A stretch of 64,000 nucleotides of DNA from Dyadobacter fermentans DSM 18053 (GCF_000023125.1 NC_013037.1:3286001-3350000); one strand, 5' to 3'. Positions 34,236 through 43,317 are shown, numbered from the stretch's first letter. Program-made: numbers and translations. Notes: generated from the letters alone by a model not told the origin.

Positions 34236-35322
34236 ATGAATATCCCGAGCCCGGAATGCCCCATTCAGCGATTTTACTTTCTTGATACATTGCGCGGAAT
34301 CGCGTCCTTTTCCGTTCTTATCTGGCATTATCAACATTTCTATTTCGACAATACCGAGCGGAAAGCGGATTTTGACAGAGCCGTCCAACCTGCCTACGGC
34401 ATTTTAAAACCTTGTATGATTATGGAATAACTAGCCGTTTACCTGTTCTTCATTTTGTCGGGGTTCATCTTTTTCTCTATGTATGCCCACGACATTGCAC
34501 GCCGGACGGTGTCGTTAAAAACCTTTGTTTGGAACCGGTTTTCGAGACTCTACCCGTTACATCTCGCGACGCTGCTACTCACTTGTGCATTGCAATTTGT
34601 GCATTACCGGCTTTTTCGAGCCTACTTCGTATATAGTTATAACAACCTGAAACACTTTGCGTTGCAGCTGGGATTTATTTCATATTGGGGTTTCAGGATG
34701 GGCATTCTTTCAACGGCCCTGTCTGGTCGGTGTCGGTGGAGGTTTTGTTATACGGCATATTCTTTGCCTTTTGCCGCTTTGTACCGTTAAAGCCAGGGTT
34801 CCTGCTGCTCATGAGTCTGCTAGGGCTAGCTATCGGCGGCGTTCATGCCGGTGCGGGCCTTTTCTGCTTTTTTATCGGCGGGGTATTGTATTGGCTTCTG
34901 GAATACCAGCGTCGGAGGCCGCGATCGGTTTTCAGGGATATATGGCTTCCCGGCCTGGCAGTTGTGACGGCTGGTTCTGTATTTTATCTGTCGACTTTTG
35001 CCCAATCCGCCCATTTCAAAATTCACATCGCATGTGTAAGCATTCTGCCTGCAATGGTCTATTTTCTGGCATGGTTACAAGTCCGCTTCCCCACTGCGGG
35101 AAGTCCTGGGCAGCGTTCGGCGACCTGACCTACGCCTCCTACCTGATCCATTTTCCGCTGCAAATAGTCATGCACGGCCTCTTCAAACGATACGCATTTT
35201 TCAACCCCGATCAACCGGCGACGCTCATTGCATTTGTCATTTCCACTTACGCATTGGCCTATCTTACATATCGTTTTTTTGAGTTGCCGGCTAAAAACTA
35301 CCTGCGAGACTGGTTGACTTAA
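34236..35322 (+). pseudogene. Decayed acyltransferase_3 (OafA-like) gene
   Basis: Fragments of one membrane O-acyltransferase lie in three reading frames. Frame A starts at ATG 34236 (FYFLDTLRGIASFSVLIWHY, the family signature) and meets a TAA at 34428. The same frame resumes with LAVYLFFILSGFIFFSMYAHD up to about 34680. Frame B then gives FNGPVWSVSVEVLLYGIFF to about 35090, and frame C ends with FGDLTYASYLIHFPLQIVMHG to 35322. At least three disruptions are needed to rebuild a protein of about 360 residues, so the gene is inactive unless the assembly has errors; all neighbouring genes are intact. Intact relatives acylate sugars on surface polysaccharides. Confidence 0.82.
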
Positions 35323-35453
35323 CTGAATTTATTAAAAAAGCAGCCCCGAAAGACTGCACCGATTGTTCATTCCCTCCTGCCTCCTGCTTATTTAAATTTC
35401 CGTGGCGGAAGAGAGCCACTAGCTTCGCGGACATTTAAACAGCAACCATTACG

Positions 35454-36284
35454 ATGCTAAAACATTCTCTCAGATTGGCATTCTTCGTCCTCGTCAACCA
35501 TGTATGCGCACAAGAAACGCCCGGCCGAGTTGCAGCGACGATCGCCAACAACGACCTTTTCGTGAAAGCTTATGTGAATGACAAAGGGCCGTTCAATTTC
35601 CTGGTCGATACGGGAGCATCCGGTATGGGCCGGATCGATGAACGCGTTGCGCATGCTCTCGGCCTTATCGCGTCCGACTCTGCCAGAAATTACGACGGAA
35701 GCGGGAAATTTAACACCGTACCCGTTTTTACTGTGTCCAGCTTGCGGCTAGGCAATTTGACGGAGCACAACGTTGTTCTGTTATCAAGGAATTATAACAG
35801 CCACCGCAAAGAAGGCAGAATGCTTATTGACGGCATCATCGGACGGGAGTTTTTCCAAGAGTACCTCCTTACGATCGACGCAACTCGCGGAGAAATCACC
35901 TATTCGAAGGATTCTTTGAATGGCGGTGATAACGGAGTCGTTCATTACCAACGAGGCTTTGAAATTAGTGCAGTTGTTGGAGATACGTCTTGTTTGCTGC
36001 ATATCGATACCGGTTCTACCCTAAGCCTGCATTTTCCCAAAACTGTTATTGACCGGCTTTCGCACACCGATACCAAAAACAAATCCATTGCACGGCGTGC
36101 CAATTCCGAATACTTCATTCAGGAAGCAATACTGCACTCCCCGATATCTGTCAGCTCCGTCAATGCCAAAGACCTGCTAGTAGACTATTCCGAGCAAGCA
36201 CGATTTATCAACGTGGGTATGCGGTTTCTTAAAAACTATAAATTAATCATCGACCAGAAGCGTCAACTTCTCAAAATTGAGTAG
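35454..36284 (+). CDS. Exported retropepsin-like aspartyl protease
   Basis: A 276-residue protein with a signal peptide (FFVLVNHVCAQ). It carries two Asp-Thr-Gly sites, FLVDTGAS (Asp52) and LHIDTGST (Asp184), each at the start of a similar lobe, so a single chain could form the two-aspartate active site. GIIGREFF (about 127) and VGMRFLKNYKLIIDQ near the C-terminus are the flap and closing-strand regions of the aspartyl protease families common in Bacteroidota. Probable periplasmic peptidase of unknown target. It lies alone after the acyltransferase remnant and convergent with the HxlR gene. Confidence 0.82.
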   Translation: MLKHSLRLAFFVLVNHVCAQETPGRVAATIANNDLFVKAYVNDKGPFNFLVDTGASGMGRIDERVAHALGLIASDSARNYDGSGKFNTVPVFTVSSLRLGNLTEHNVVLLSRNYNSHRKEGRMLIDGIIGREFFQEYLLTIDATRGEITYSKDSLNGGDNGVVHYQRGFEISAVVGDTSCLLHIDTGSTLSLHFPKTVIDRLSHTDTKNKSIARRANSEYFIQEAILHSPISVSSVNAKDLLVDYSEQARFINVGMRFLKNYKLIIDQKRQLLKIE

Positions 36285-36295
36285 CGGACCTGGCG

Positions 36296-36661
36296 CTACT
36301 CCGCCACCATCATCCGCTTCCGGTGCGCCACACCCCAATCGCGCAGTGTCTTGATCACAATTTCCAGCGAATGGCCGTATTCGGTCAGCGAGTATTCGAC
36401 GACCACCGGAATGGAGTCGTAAACCGTCCGTTTCACAAGGTCGTTGCTTTCCAGCTCGCGCAGCTCTTTGGAGAGCATTTTGTCGGTGATACCGGGCACT
36501 TCTTTCGCGATTTGCGAGAAGCGTTTATTCCCGAACATCAGGGATATGATGATCGGCAGCTTCCATTTGCCGCTCAGTACTTCCAATGCGTCGCGCACGG
36601 GCAGGATGCTTTTCGTGCACTCTCCCCAGCTGTGCGGGTTTTTCTCCTTCGTTTTTTCCAT
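36296..36661 (-). CDS. HxlR-family transcriptional regulator, possibly thiol-sensing
   Basis: A 121-residue winged-helix regulator of the HxlR/DUF24 family. The core SGKWKLPIIISLMFGNKRFSQ and GITDKMLSKELRELESNDLV is canonical. Cys15 in GECTKSIL is at the position of the redox-active N-terminal cysteine used by family members such as HypR and YodB in Bacillus subtilis. The ATG at 36661 is preferred; a GTG at 36676 would add five residues. It is divergent from a nitroreductase gene, the arrangement expected for a regulator and its target. An inverted repeat in the shared gap overlaps its own promoter box, suggesting autoregulation. Confidence 0.88.
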   Translation of the reverse strand: MEKTKEKNPHSWGECTKSILPVRDALEVLSGKWKLPIIISLMFGNKRFSQIAKEVPGITDKMLSKELRELESNDLVKRTVYDSIPVVVEYSLTEYGHSLEIVIKTLRDWGVAHRKRMMVAE

Positions 36662-36682
36662 AGCCGATTTTACCACTATCCT

Positions 36683-36701
36683 TTTGTATACTACTTACAA
36701 A
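36683..36701. promoter_or_regulatory. Probable HxlR operator
   Basis: Perfect inverted repeat TTTGTA (36683-36688) - 7 bases - TACAAA (36696-36701) in the divergent gap between the HxlR and nitroreductase genes. It overlaps the minus-strand -7-like box and lies about 20 bases upstream of the plus-strand box, so a bound dimer could affect both promoters. Confidence 0.6.
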
Positions 36702-36705
36702 TGTA
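36698..36705 (-). promoter_or_regulatory. -7-like promoter box for the HxlR gene
   Basis: TACATTTG on the minus strand, an exact TAnnTTTG match, overlapping the right arm of the operator-like inverted repeat. Confidence 0.45.
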
Positions 36706-36718
36706 TAGTAAATTTAAT

Positions 36719-36726
36719 TAAGTTTG
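36719..36726 (+). promoter_or_regulatory. -7-like promoter box for the nitroreductase gene
   Basis: TAAGTTTG, an exact TAnnTTTG match, 42 bases before the nitroreductase ATG. Confidence 0.45.
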
Positions 36727-36767
36727 CATGCCGGTTAATCAAAAAGGCACATCAAACTTAGATAAAA

Positions 36768-37403
36768 ATGAGCGAGTTAATAGAAAAGTTGAATTGGCGC
36801 TATGCCACCAAACGCATGAACGGCGAGTCCGTTCCACAGGAAAAGCTGGACAATATCCTTGAAGCCATCAAGCTGGCACCGTCATCGGTCGGTTTGCAGC
36901 CCTATAATATTGTGATCGTAAAAGATCAGGCACTGAAAGACAGGATCCACAACGAAGCCGCGTCCCGCCAGGCGCAGATTCCGGATGCCTCGCATTTGTT
37001 GATTTTCGCCGTTTGGGAGAAGGTTACGTCGCAGCATGTGGACGATTATATCAAATTCTTCGCCGCCACCCGCAACATAAGCGTTGAGTCGCTGGCAGGT
37101 TTTCATAGCAGCATTAACGGTGGTATCCTCAGCCGTAGCGAGGATGTAAATTTCGACTGGTCGGCACGTCAGGCATACATCGCGTTAGGCCACGGGCTCG
37201 TAGCTGCGGCTACCGAAGAAGTAGACGCCACGCCGATGGAAGGTTTTGACGCAGCCAAGGTGGACGAGATCCTCGGATTGCGCGAGAAAGGGCTGCGCAG
37301 CGTGGTAATCCTTGCATTGGGTTACCGCGATGCCGACAAAGACCCATATGTGAATGCCAAAAAAGTGCGCAGGTCGCGCGAAGAACTTTTTATCTCCATC
37401 TGA
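36768..37403 (+). CDS. NAD(P)H-dependent nitroreductase family oxidoreductase
   Basis: An FMN-dependent flavoprotein of 211 residues that reduces quinones, nitro compounds or related electrophiles with NAD(P)H. The N-terminal RYATKRMNGE and LAPSSVGLQPYNIVIVKD bind FMN phosphate, and the C-terminal ILALGYRDADKD with VRRSREEL completes the site. The opening ELIEKLNWRYATKR is typical of the NfsB-like subgroup. Divergent from the HxlR regulator and, after a 157-bp gap holding a repeat array, followed by a DsbA/FrnE gene. Together these suggest an electrophile or disulfide-stress response, which is inference. Confidence 0.9.
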   Translation: MSELIEKLNWRYATKRMNGESVPQEKLDNILEAIKLAPSSVGLQPYNIVIVKDQALKDRIHNEAASRQAQIPDASHLLIFAVWEKVTSQHVDDYIKFFAATRNISVESLAGFHSSINGGILSRSEDVNFDWSARQAYIALGHGLVAAATEEVDATPMEGFDAAKVDEILGLREKGLRSVVILALGYRDADKDPYVNAKKVRRSREELFISI

Positions 37404-37426
37404 CATTGTTTTAACGGGGGAGGAAC

Positions 37427-37524
37427 GTCAGGATACGGTAAAGTGTAGTCAAGTGTAGTCAGGAATGGTCAAGAATTGTTGGAGCCATAAATGACAATAC
37501 CTGACCAAAAATGACAAAAATGAC
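37427..37524. repeat. Helically phased GTCA/TGAC half-site array
   Basis: Within the gap between nitroreductase and dsbA-like genes, GTCA occurs at 37427, 37448, 37458 and 37468. TGAC occurs at 37492, 37502, 37512 and 37521. Spacing is 10 bases (9 for the last), one DNA turn. The decamer AAGTGTAGTC is repeated exactly at 37441-37450 and 37451-37460. The second group is the inverse orientation of the first, giving an overall dyad near 37480. It may be a regulator array or an interspersed repeat. Confidence 0.7.
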
Positions 37525-37560
37525 TCTCCCCAAAGATCATAATACAGAACCGCGATAATC

Positions 37561-38268
37561 ATGAAAGTCGAAATATGGAGTGATGTCATGTGCCCGTTTT
37601 GCTACATCGGCAAGCGGCGCTTTGAAAGTGCGCTGGCGGAGTTTCCGCAAGCGGACCAAATCCAGGTGGAGTGGAAAAGCTTCCAGCTGAACCCGCAAAT
37701 GAAAACCGAACCGGGCCGGAGCATCAACGACTACCTGGCCGAAACAAAAGGCTGGACACCCGAATATGCCCAGCAGGTAAACGACCAGGTTACTAACATG
37801 GCCGCCGAAGTGGGCCTGGAATATAATATGGACAAGGCAGTGCTCGCCAACTCATTCGATGCCCACCGTTTTTTGCAGTTTGCCAAAACTAAAGGGCTCG
37901 GCGATGCCGCTGAGGAGCAATTGTTCAAAGCCTATTTTACCGATGGCCGCAACACGGCCGATCACGCCACGCTGATCGAACTCGGAACGGCCATCGGCCT
38001 GGACGCCGCAGAATTGAAGGCCATTCTCGAAGGCACGCGTTTCAGCGAGGATGTACGTCGGGACATTTACGAGGCACAGCAAGTAGGCGCACGCGGCGTC
38101 CCGTTTTTCGTGCTCGACCGCAAATATGCCGTTTCAGGGGCGCAACACACCGAAACATTCCTGGGCGCATTGCAGCAATCATTTGCAGAGTGGGAAAAAG
38201 CCAACCCCAAACCACTCGTAAACCTGGCCGACGGTGCAAACTGCATCATCGACGGGCAATGCGACTGA
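37561..38268 (+). CDS. DsbA family oxidoreductase (FrnE-like)
   Basis: A 235-residue thioredoxin-fold protein with the helical insertion of the DsbA/FrnE group. The redox site is CPFC (Cys11-Cys14) in SDVMCPFCYIGKRRFE. The cis-proline loop is ARGVPFFVLDRKYAVSGAQ near residue 180, both FrnE hallmarks. There is no signal peptide, so it acts in the cytoplasm as a disulfide oxidoreductase or isomerase. A C-terminal CIIDGQCD adds a second cysteine pair. It follows the nitroreductase in the same direction; a strong hairpin lies after it. Confidence 0.92.
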   Translation: MKVEIWSDVMCPFCYIGKRRFESALAEFPQADQIQVEWKSFQLNPQMKTEPGRSINDYLAETKGWTPEYAQQVNDQVTNMAAEVGLEYNMDKAVLANSFDAHRFLQFAKTKGLGDAAEEQLFKAYFTDGRNTADHATLIELGTAIGLDAAELKAILEGTRFSEDVRRDIYEAQQVGARGVPFFVLDRKYAVSGAQHTETFLGALQQSFAEWEKANPKPLVNLADGANCIIDGQCD

Positions 38269-38285
38269 GCCAGATATTTGAATGC

Positions 38286-38323
38286 AAAAGCGGTCTCCGG
38301 GAACTCCGGTGGGCCGCTTTTTT
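38286..38323 (+). terminator. Rho-independent terminator after the DsbA/FrnE gene
   Basis: AAAAGCGG (38286-38293) pairs with CCGCTTTT (38314-38321), with inner GC-rich pairing, followed by TTG and TTTTCG. It lies 17 bases after the stop codon. Confidence 0.8.
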
Positions 38324-38470
38324 GTTTTCGGGCGCATGGCTGGTACGGTTCTATAAGTAAAGTCGGTGGCGCGGGCCTGGAATGTCGTGTAATTTGTGCT
38401 AATTGCGATAATTTGTTGCACAAAAAACCTGGCGTCCAACCACCGCTATCAGCACTTTACACCCGACTAT

Positions 38471-41035
38471 ATGCGCTTTCTGGCATTCTTGCTGCTCTTT
38501 TTGGCCATGCAACAACTCTCCCGCGCAGGCGGGTTGCGGGGACGCATTACCACAAAAAATGGCGAAGCACTCCCCTACGCGGGCATCGCCGTGAAAGGCA
38601 CCAGCAACGGCACCATGGCCAATGAGGAAGGCGAATACGAGTTTTCCCTCTCGCCCGGTAGTTACGAGATCATTTTCCAATACCTGGGTTTCAAAAGTAT
38701 TTCCAAAACCCTCACCATCGGCTCCGATTTCACTGAGCTGAACGTGACCATGGAAGAGCAGGCACTCAGCTTGCAGGAAGCCACCATCGGCAAGGCCAAG
38801 GAAGACCCCGCTTACAGCATTATGCGCCGGGCCATTGCCAAAGCCCGCTTCCACCAGTTGCAAGTGCGTGGTTATACGGCCAGAGTGTATTCACGCAGCA
38901 CCGGCGTCGCCACCAAAATCCCATTCCTTTTACAAAAAAGGCTGAAAAAAGAAGGCGTACAGCAAGGCAAGGCCATTCTCAACGAAAGCGTGGCGGAGAT
39001 TAAGTACCGCCGTCCCAATAACTACAGCCAGCGCATTATCTCCACCCGCAACAGCCTCGACAACAGCATTCCTTCACCCAACGAATACATTCTCGCCAGT
39101 TTGTACAGTCCCGAGATCGCGGGCACCATTTCCCCGCTGTCGCCCAAGTCATTTGCCTATTATAAATTTGAGTACGAAGGCTATTTCGAAGAGCGGGGCG
39201 AGGTTGTGAATAAAATAAGGGTTATCCCGAAAGCTTATGGCGAAGGGGTTTTTAAGGGGAGTTTGTTTATTCTTGAAGACCGTTGGGCCATTCATAGCTA
39301 CGATTTGCAAACTACTACCAGCGGTTTGAACATTTCTGCCAAGCAGCTGTTCAGTCCGGTGCAGGGTGTATGGATACCCGTGAACCAGCAATTTAAACTG
39401 AATGGCAGTTACCTTGGTTTCGCCGGGGAGTTCCGATACCTGGTTTCGCTCACATACGAAAAGCTGGACGTCGACCCCGGCTTACGCGAGGACATTGCCA
39501 TCGCCGACCACAAAAAAGAGGATGCGCCAAAAGTTAAAGGCGGTAAAGACCTCGAAAACCTGATCCAGGCGCAAAAGGAATTCTCTACGAAAAACTTCCG
39601 CAAACTCACCAAACAATACGAAAAGCAGCAGAAAAAGGAACAAAAAGGCCAGTTAGGCAACGATCGGCTCGTGCGCCAGGATTCGATCGTGATCGATTCC
39701 ATGGCCAACAAGCGCGACACGACCTACTGGCAGGCGCTCCGGCCCATTCCGCTCACGAAGTCGGAGGTTTCCAGCTACGTCACGCAGGATAGCATTAAGG
39801 TTGTCAAAGATTCGCTGCGTGTGAAAACGAAGCCCGATTCTACGCATTTCAAGCCCATTCACCTCGCTTTGGGCAACACCTATCAGCTGGGTAACCGCAA
39901 TAGTTTTTATTTCAAAAGTCCGTTGCTTTCGATCAGCTATAACTCGGTGGAGGGTAATGCGATCAACATCATTACCGAGTGGCAGAAGCGCTGGGGAAAA
40001 GCGTCGTATTTCAGTCTGCGGCCGCTGGTGCGCTACTCGTTCGGGCGGAAACGGTTGTATGGGAACCTGGAAACGAACATTGGCGGCAGAAACTGGAATC
40101 TCGGACTGTCGGGCGGGGAAATGGCCTCGCAGATTAACAACCGCGACCCTATTCCCCCTCTCCCGAACAGCATTGCCGCGCGGTTTTTCGATCGCAGTTT
40201 GATGAAGGTTTATCAAAAACAATTCGGCCGCATTCAATACTCGCTCCGCAACATCGGCGATGTGCTCAGCCTGAACGCCAGTCTGGACTTCGAGCACCGG
40301 AAAGAGCTTTTTAACCAGGAAAGCGCCCGGCCGATCATATTCTGGAGCCAATTCGGATTTACGCCAAACAGGCCGATCAACCGGGAACTGGACAACACCG
40401 GCTTTGAGGACCACCGGGCATGGATTCTAGATCTTACCGCTACATTGCGCCCTTGGAGGAGATACCTGATCCGAAATGGGGAGAAACGCTATTTGAGAAG
40501 CAAAGGCCCGGCATTCAGCGTGAATTATAAAAGCGGATTGGGCTTCCTCGGCGATGTGGATTATTCGCTCTTGCAAGGCACCATCCGGCAGGACCTGAGT
40601 CTCGGCCCGAGGAGCAACCTCGAATACCTGGTAAATGCAGGAGGTTTTATGCGGGCCAGAACGATGTTTTTCCCCGATTACCAGCACTTTATGGGGAATG
40701 AATTCTTCTTTCAATACGTCTATCCACCCGACCAGTTCCGGATGCTACCCTACTACCGTTACAGCACCTCGAAATGGTTTTTCCAAACGCATTTAACCTG
40801 GACAATGCAGCATTTCCTGCTCACACGCATTCAGGCCTTGCGCGTAACGGGCATTTCCGAAACGTTGCAGCTGCATTACCTGCGCGTGCCCACGATGCGG
40901 AATTATTCGGAAGCCGTTTATGGGCTTGATAATATCATGCGGATCGTCCGTTTGGAGGCCGTTGCGCAATTCCACGCCGGGCATTTCCAGGGCATGGGAT
41001 GGCGCATCGGTGCCTCCTTTCGGTTCGGACGGTAA
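38471..41035 (+). CDS. DUF5686 / carboxypeptidase-like regulatory outer-membrane protein
   Basis: An 854-residue exported protein. The ATG at 38471 begins a signal peptide (MRFLAFLLLFLAMQQLSRAG); the frame is open back to 38396 but that part is not signal-like. A CarboxypepD_reg-like domain at about 20-100 (LRGRITTKNGEALPYAGI) is followed by the DUF5686 region with many amphipathic beta strands (for example YYKFEYEGYFEERG). The final residues FRFGR suit an outer-membrane beta-barrel terminus. Between about 370 and 430 there is a Lys/Gln/Glu-rich coiled segment. Function unknown; TonB-linked surface transport is a common suggestion. Its stop directly abuts the stop of the convergent M1 peptidase. 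Confidence 0.85.
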   Translation: MRFLAFLLLFLAMQQLSRAGGLRGRITTKNGEALPYAGIAVKGTSNGTMANEEGEYEFSLSPGSYEIIFQYLGFKSISKTLTIGSDFTELNVTMEEQALSLQEATIGKAKEDPAYSIMRRAIAKARFHQLQVRGYTARVYSRSTGVATKIPFLLQKRLKKEGVQQGKAILNESVAEIKYRRPNNYSQRIISTRNSLDNSIPSPNEYILASLYSPEIAGTISPLSPKSFAYYKFEYEGYFEERGEVVNKIRVIPKAYGEGVFKGSLFILEDRWAIHSYDLQTTTSGLNISAKQLFSPVQGVWIPVNQQFKLNGSYLGFAGEFRYLVSLTYEKLDVDPGLREDIAIADHKKEDAPKVKGGKDLENLIQAQKEFSTKNFRKLTKQYEKQQKKEQKGQLGNDRLVRQDSIVIDSMANKRDTTYWQALRPIPLTKSEVSSYVTQDSIKVVKDSLRVKTKPDSTHFKPIHLALGNTYQLGNRNSFYFKSPLLSISYNSVEGNAINIITEWQKRWGKASYFSLRPLVRYSFGRKRLYGNLETNIGGRNWNLGLSGGEMASQINNRDPIPPLPNSIAARFFDRSLMKVYQKQFGRIQYSLRNIGDVLSLNASLDFEHRKELFNQESARPIIFWSQFGFTPNRPINRELDNTGFEDHRAWILDLTATLRPWRRYLIRNGEKRYLRSKGPAFSVNYKSGLGFLGDVDYSLLQGTIRQDLSLGPRSNLEYLVNAGGFMRARTMFFPDYQHFMGNEFFFQYVYPPDQFRMLPYYRYSTSKWFFQTHLTWTMQHFLLTRIQALRVTGISETLQLHYLRVPTMRNYSEAVYGLDNIMRIVRLEAVAQFHAGHFQGMGWRIGASFRFGR

Positions 41036-42895
41036 TTATTTCACTTTCGCAGCCTTGAAACGCGGCGTGGTTTTCGAAGCCGTCGGCGGCCATACATTAT
41101 TGTCGAGATCGAGGTCGGCCAGGCGCTGGCTTGGGTCGATTACGATCATTTGAATGTCGGCCACATTCCGGTCTATCGTGAAGGAATACTCAGGGTAAGT
41201 CCAGCCCCAATCGGCCAATTGCGTGGTTTTGGAATACCATTTTTCATTCTTTTCACCCCGCATGATTTCAAGCGGTATGTAAAAATTTTCCTGCGTGCCG
41301 TCCTTGTAGCTCACCACTACATCCAGCGGCATAGGCATCTGGCCGATTCTTTCCAGCACCACATCGGTTTTACCGGCATTAGCCACTACTTCGCGGATGC
41401 TGTAATCGATCGTTTTGGTAGTCCCTACAAAATTCTCCCAAAACCAGTCGAGTTCCAGGCCCGACTCCTTTTCCATAATGCGCTTCAAATCCGTCGGGTT
41501 GGGATGCTTGAACTTCCATTCATTGAAATACCGCTTCATGCCGCGCTGGAATGCTTCCTTCCCCATGATATAATTGAGCTGGTTCAGGAAAACGGCCCCT
41601 TTGTTGTAGCTCGCCACGCTGTATGCCTTGTTGGTATTATAATGATCGGCGTGCGTCGTAAGCGGCTCTTCCGCACCCGACTTAACGAGCGCGCGGTAGC
41701 TGTTGGTCGAATTGCGCTGCGGGTCGCCCTTGGCAGGGAAGAGCTCCGCCATCACGATATTTTGCGCATAAGTCGTGAAGCCTTCGTCCATCCAGGGGTA
41801 TTTCGATTCGTTGGTCGCCAAAAGGCCCTGGAACCAGCTGTGAATTGACTCATGCACCGTCACGCTCGTCAATGCATGGAGGTTCAGGCGGCCGGTGATA
41901 AGCGTAGCCATCGGATATTCCATACCGCCGTCGCCGCCCTGGATCACCGAGTATTGCTTGTAAGGATAACGCCCGAACTGCTCATTCATGATCTTGAAAG
42001 CACGCACTGCCAGTGGCTGCATTTGTTTCCACACATTAGCCAGCGTGTCGGTTTGGTAAAAGAAATGCAGGTCTAGCTTATCGTCCACTTTCACAACGTC
42101 GTGCTGATAATCGCGGTCGGCGGCCCACATGAAGTCGTGCACTTCCGGCGCAACAAAATGCCAGGTAAGGCGGTCACCCGGTTTGTGGGATACATTTTTA
42201 GTTGAATAGCCGTGGCCGATCTTATCGGGATTCTGCAAATAGCCAGTCCCCGCGATCGTGTAGGCTGCGTCCATGGTGATTTTCACATCAAAGTCGCCCC
42301 AAATCCCATGAAATTCGCGGGCAATGTAAGGGTTCGCATGCCATCCTTCGTAATCGTATTCCGACATTTTGGGATACCACTGCGCCATCGAATAGTCGAT
42401 CCCCTCGGCATTGGCCCGGCCTGTGCGGCGGATTTGCAACGGTACCTGCGCTTCAAACTCCATATCGAATGTATGCTGCGATTTTGGAAGAATCTTCTCG
42501 TTCAGCGTCACTTCGAGGATAGTCCCAACCACTTCGTATTTGAGTGCTTTGCCATTTTGTTTCAATGAAAGCACCTTTTCATAACCGATTTCGGAAGGCG
42601 ATAGCTTGGAAATACGGTCCTTCACCCGCGGATCAGGGTCGCTGATCGAGCGCGAACGAACGTCCATCTGACTGCCGGGCTGGAATGCATTGAGGTATAA
42701 ATGGTAAAATACCTTTTGAAGTGTATCCGGGGAATTGTTGGTGTAAACGAGCTTTTGGATGCCTTTGTACCGATGATTGACGGCGTCAAAGTCGATCTCC
42801 ATCTGATACTTCGCGCGCTGTTGCCAACGGTCACTTTGTGCTGAAACCTGAAACGCAAGCGCGACCAGCAAAAGCACTGATAATTTAAATTTCAT
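41036..42895 (-). CDS. Exported M1 family metallopeptidase
   Basis: A 619-residue zinc aminopeptidase of the M1 (gluzincin) clan. The start ATG at 42895 gives a signal peptide MKFKLSVLLLVALAFQVSAQ; an ATG at 42925 would add ten residues. The zinc site HESIH is at 348-352 with the third ligand Glu371 in WMDEGFTTY, the correct 18-residue spacing. The exopeptidase motif is GGMEYPM, a variant of GAMEN common in this subgroup. N-terminal beta-sandwich and C-terminal helical parts are present. The 3' end meets the DUF5686 gene with no intergenic bases. Confidence 0.92.
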   Translation of the reverse strand: MKFKLSVLLLVALAFQVSAQSDRWQQRAKYQMEIDFDAVNHRYKGIQKLVYTNNSPDTLQKVFYHLYLNAFQPGSQMDVRSRSISDPDPRVKDRISKLSPSEIGYEKVLSLKQNGKALKYEVVGTILEVTLNEKILPKSQHTFDMEFEAQVPLQIRRTGRANAEGIDYSMAQWYPKMSEYDYEGWHANPYIAREFHGIWGDFDVKITMDAAYTIAGTGYLQNPDKIGHGYSTKNVSHKPGDRLTWHFVAPEVHDFMWAADRDYQHDVVKVDDKLDLHFFYQTDTLANVWKQMQPLAVRAFKIMNEQFGRYPYKQYSVIQGGDGGMEYPMATLITGRLNLHALTSVTVHESIHSWFQGLLATNESKYPWMDEGFTTYAQNIVMAELFPAKGDPQRNSTNSYRALVKSGAEEPLTTHADHYNTNKAYSVASYNKGAVFLNQLNYIMGKEAFQRGMKRYFNEWKFKHPNPTDLKRIMEKESGLELDWFWENFVGTTKTIDYSIREVVANAGKTDVVLERIGQMPMPLDVVVSYKDGTQENFYIPLEIMRGEKNEKWYSKTTQLADWGWTYPEYSFTIDRNVADIQMIVIDPSQRLADLDLDNNVWPPTASKTTPRFKAAKVK

Positions 42896-43091
42896 TCGAA
42901 CAAGTGTAATTTGATTAAACCGCAAATTACGTCAAATCCCCTTGAAACTGTGCATCATTCTCCACAAAAAACCTCATTTTAAAGCGATTGCAGCGGTTTC
43001 AGGCATTTTGAGCGCATTTACGCTTCTGGCACAGAGTTGGTAATTATTGGATCAGATATCAATAATCAAAAACCTAAAATACTTGTCAATC

Positions 43092-43256
43092 ATGCTTAGA
43101 TGGACCGTAATATTTCTCGTAATCGCTATCATTGCCGGTATCCTTGGATTCGGTGGAATAGCAGCAGGCGCAGCCGGAATCGCTAAAATTCTTTTCTTCG
43201 TATTCCTCGTCCTTTTTGTGTTAAGCTTATTAAGCCGCGGCGTCGGGCGATCCTGA
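43092..43256 (+). CDS. DUF1328 (YtjA-like) small membrane protein
   Basis: A 54-residue protein starting [20 protein letters not shown], the DUF1328 signature, with glycine- and alanine-rich [14 protein letters not shown] and a second hydrophobic stretch. The open frame reaches back to 43047 but the ATG at 43092 matches the family start. These tiny two-helix proteins are widespread and unassigned. It is followed by a strong hairpin shared with the convergent guaA. Confidence 0.85.
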   Translation: MLRWTVIFLVIAIIAGILGFGGIAAGAAGIAKILFFVFLVLFVLSLLSRGVGRS

Positions 43257-43280
43257 CGACTTTCGGAAATATAACAAATG

Positions 43281-43309
43281 AAAAAAGCGGACTCAGTGTC
43301 CGCTTTTTT
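43281..43309. terminator. Bidirectional terminator between DUF1328 and guaA
   Basis: AAAAAAGCGGAC (43281-43292) and GTCCGCTTTTTT (43298-43309) form a perfect 12-bp stem with a 5-base loop, with A- and T-runs on the two sides, between two convergent genes. Confidence 0.9.
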
Positions 43310-43317
43310 CGTATTCC

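Noticed and set aside
37441..37524. CRISPR array
   Set aside because: Repeats are only about 10 bases, with no spacers of uniform length and no cas genes nearby; regulator sites or a simple repeat explain it better.
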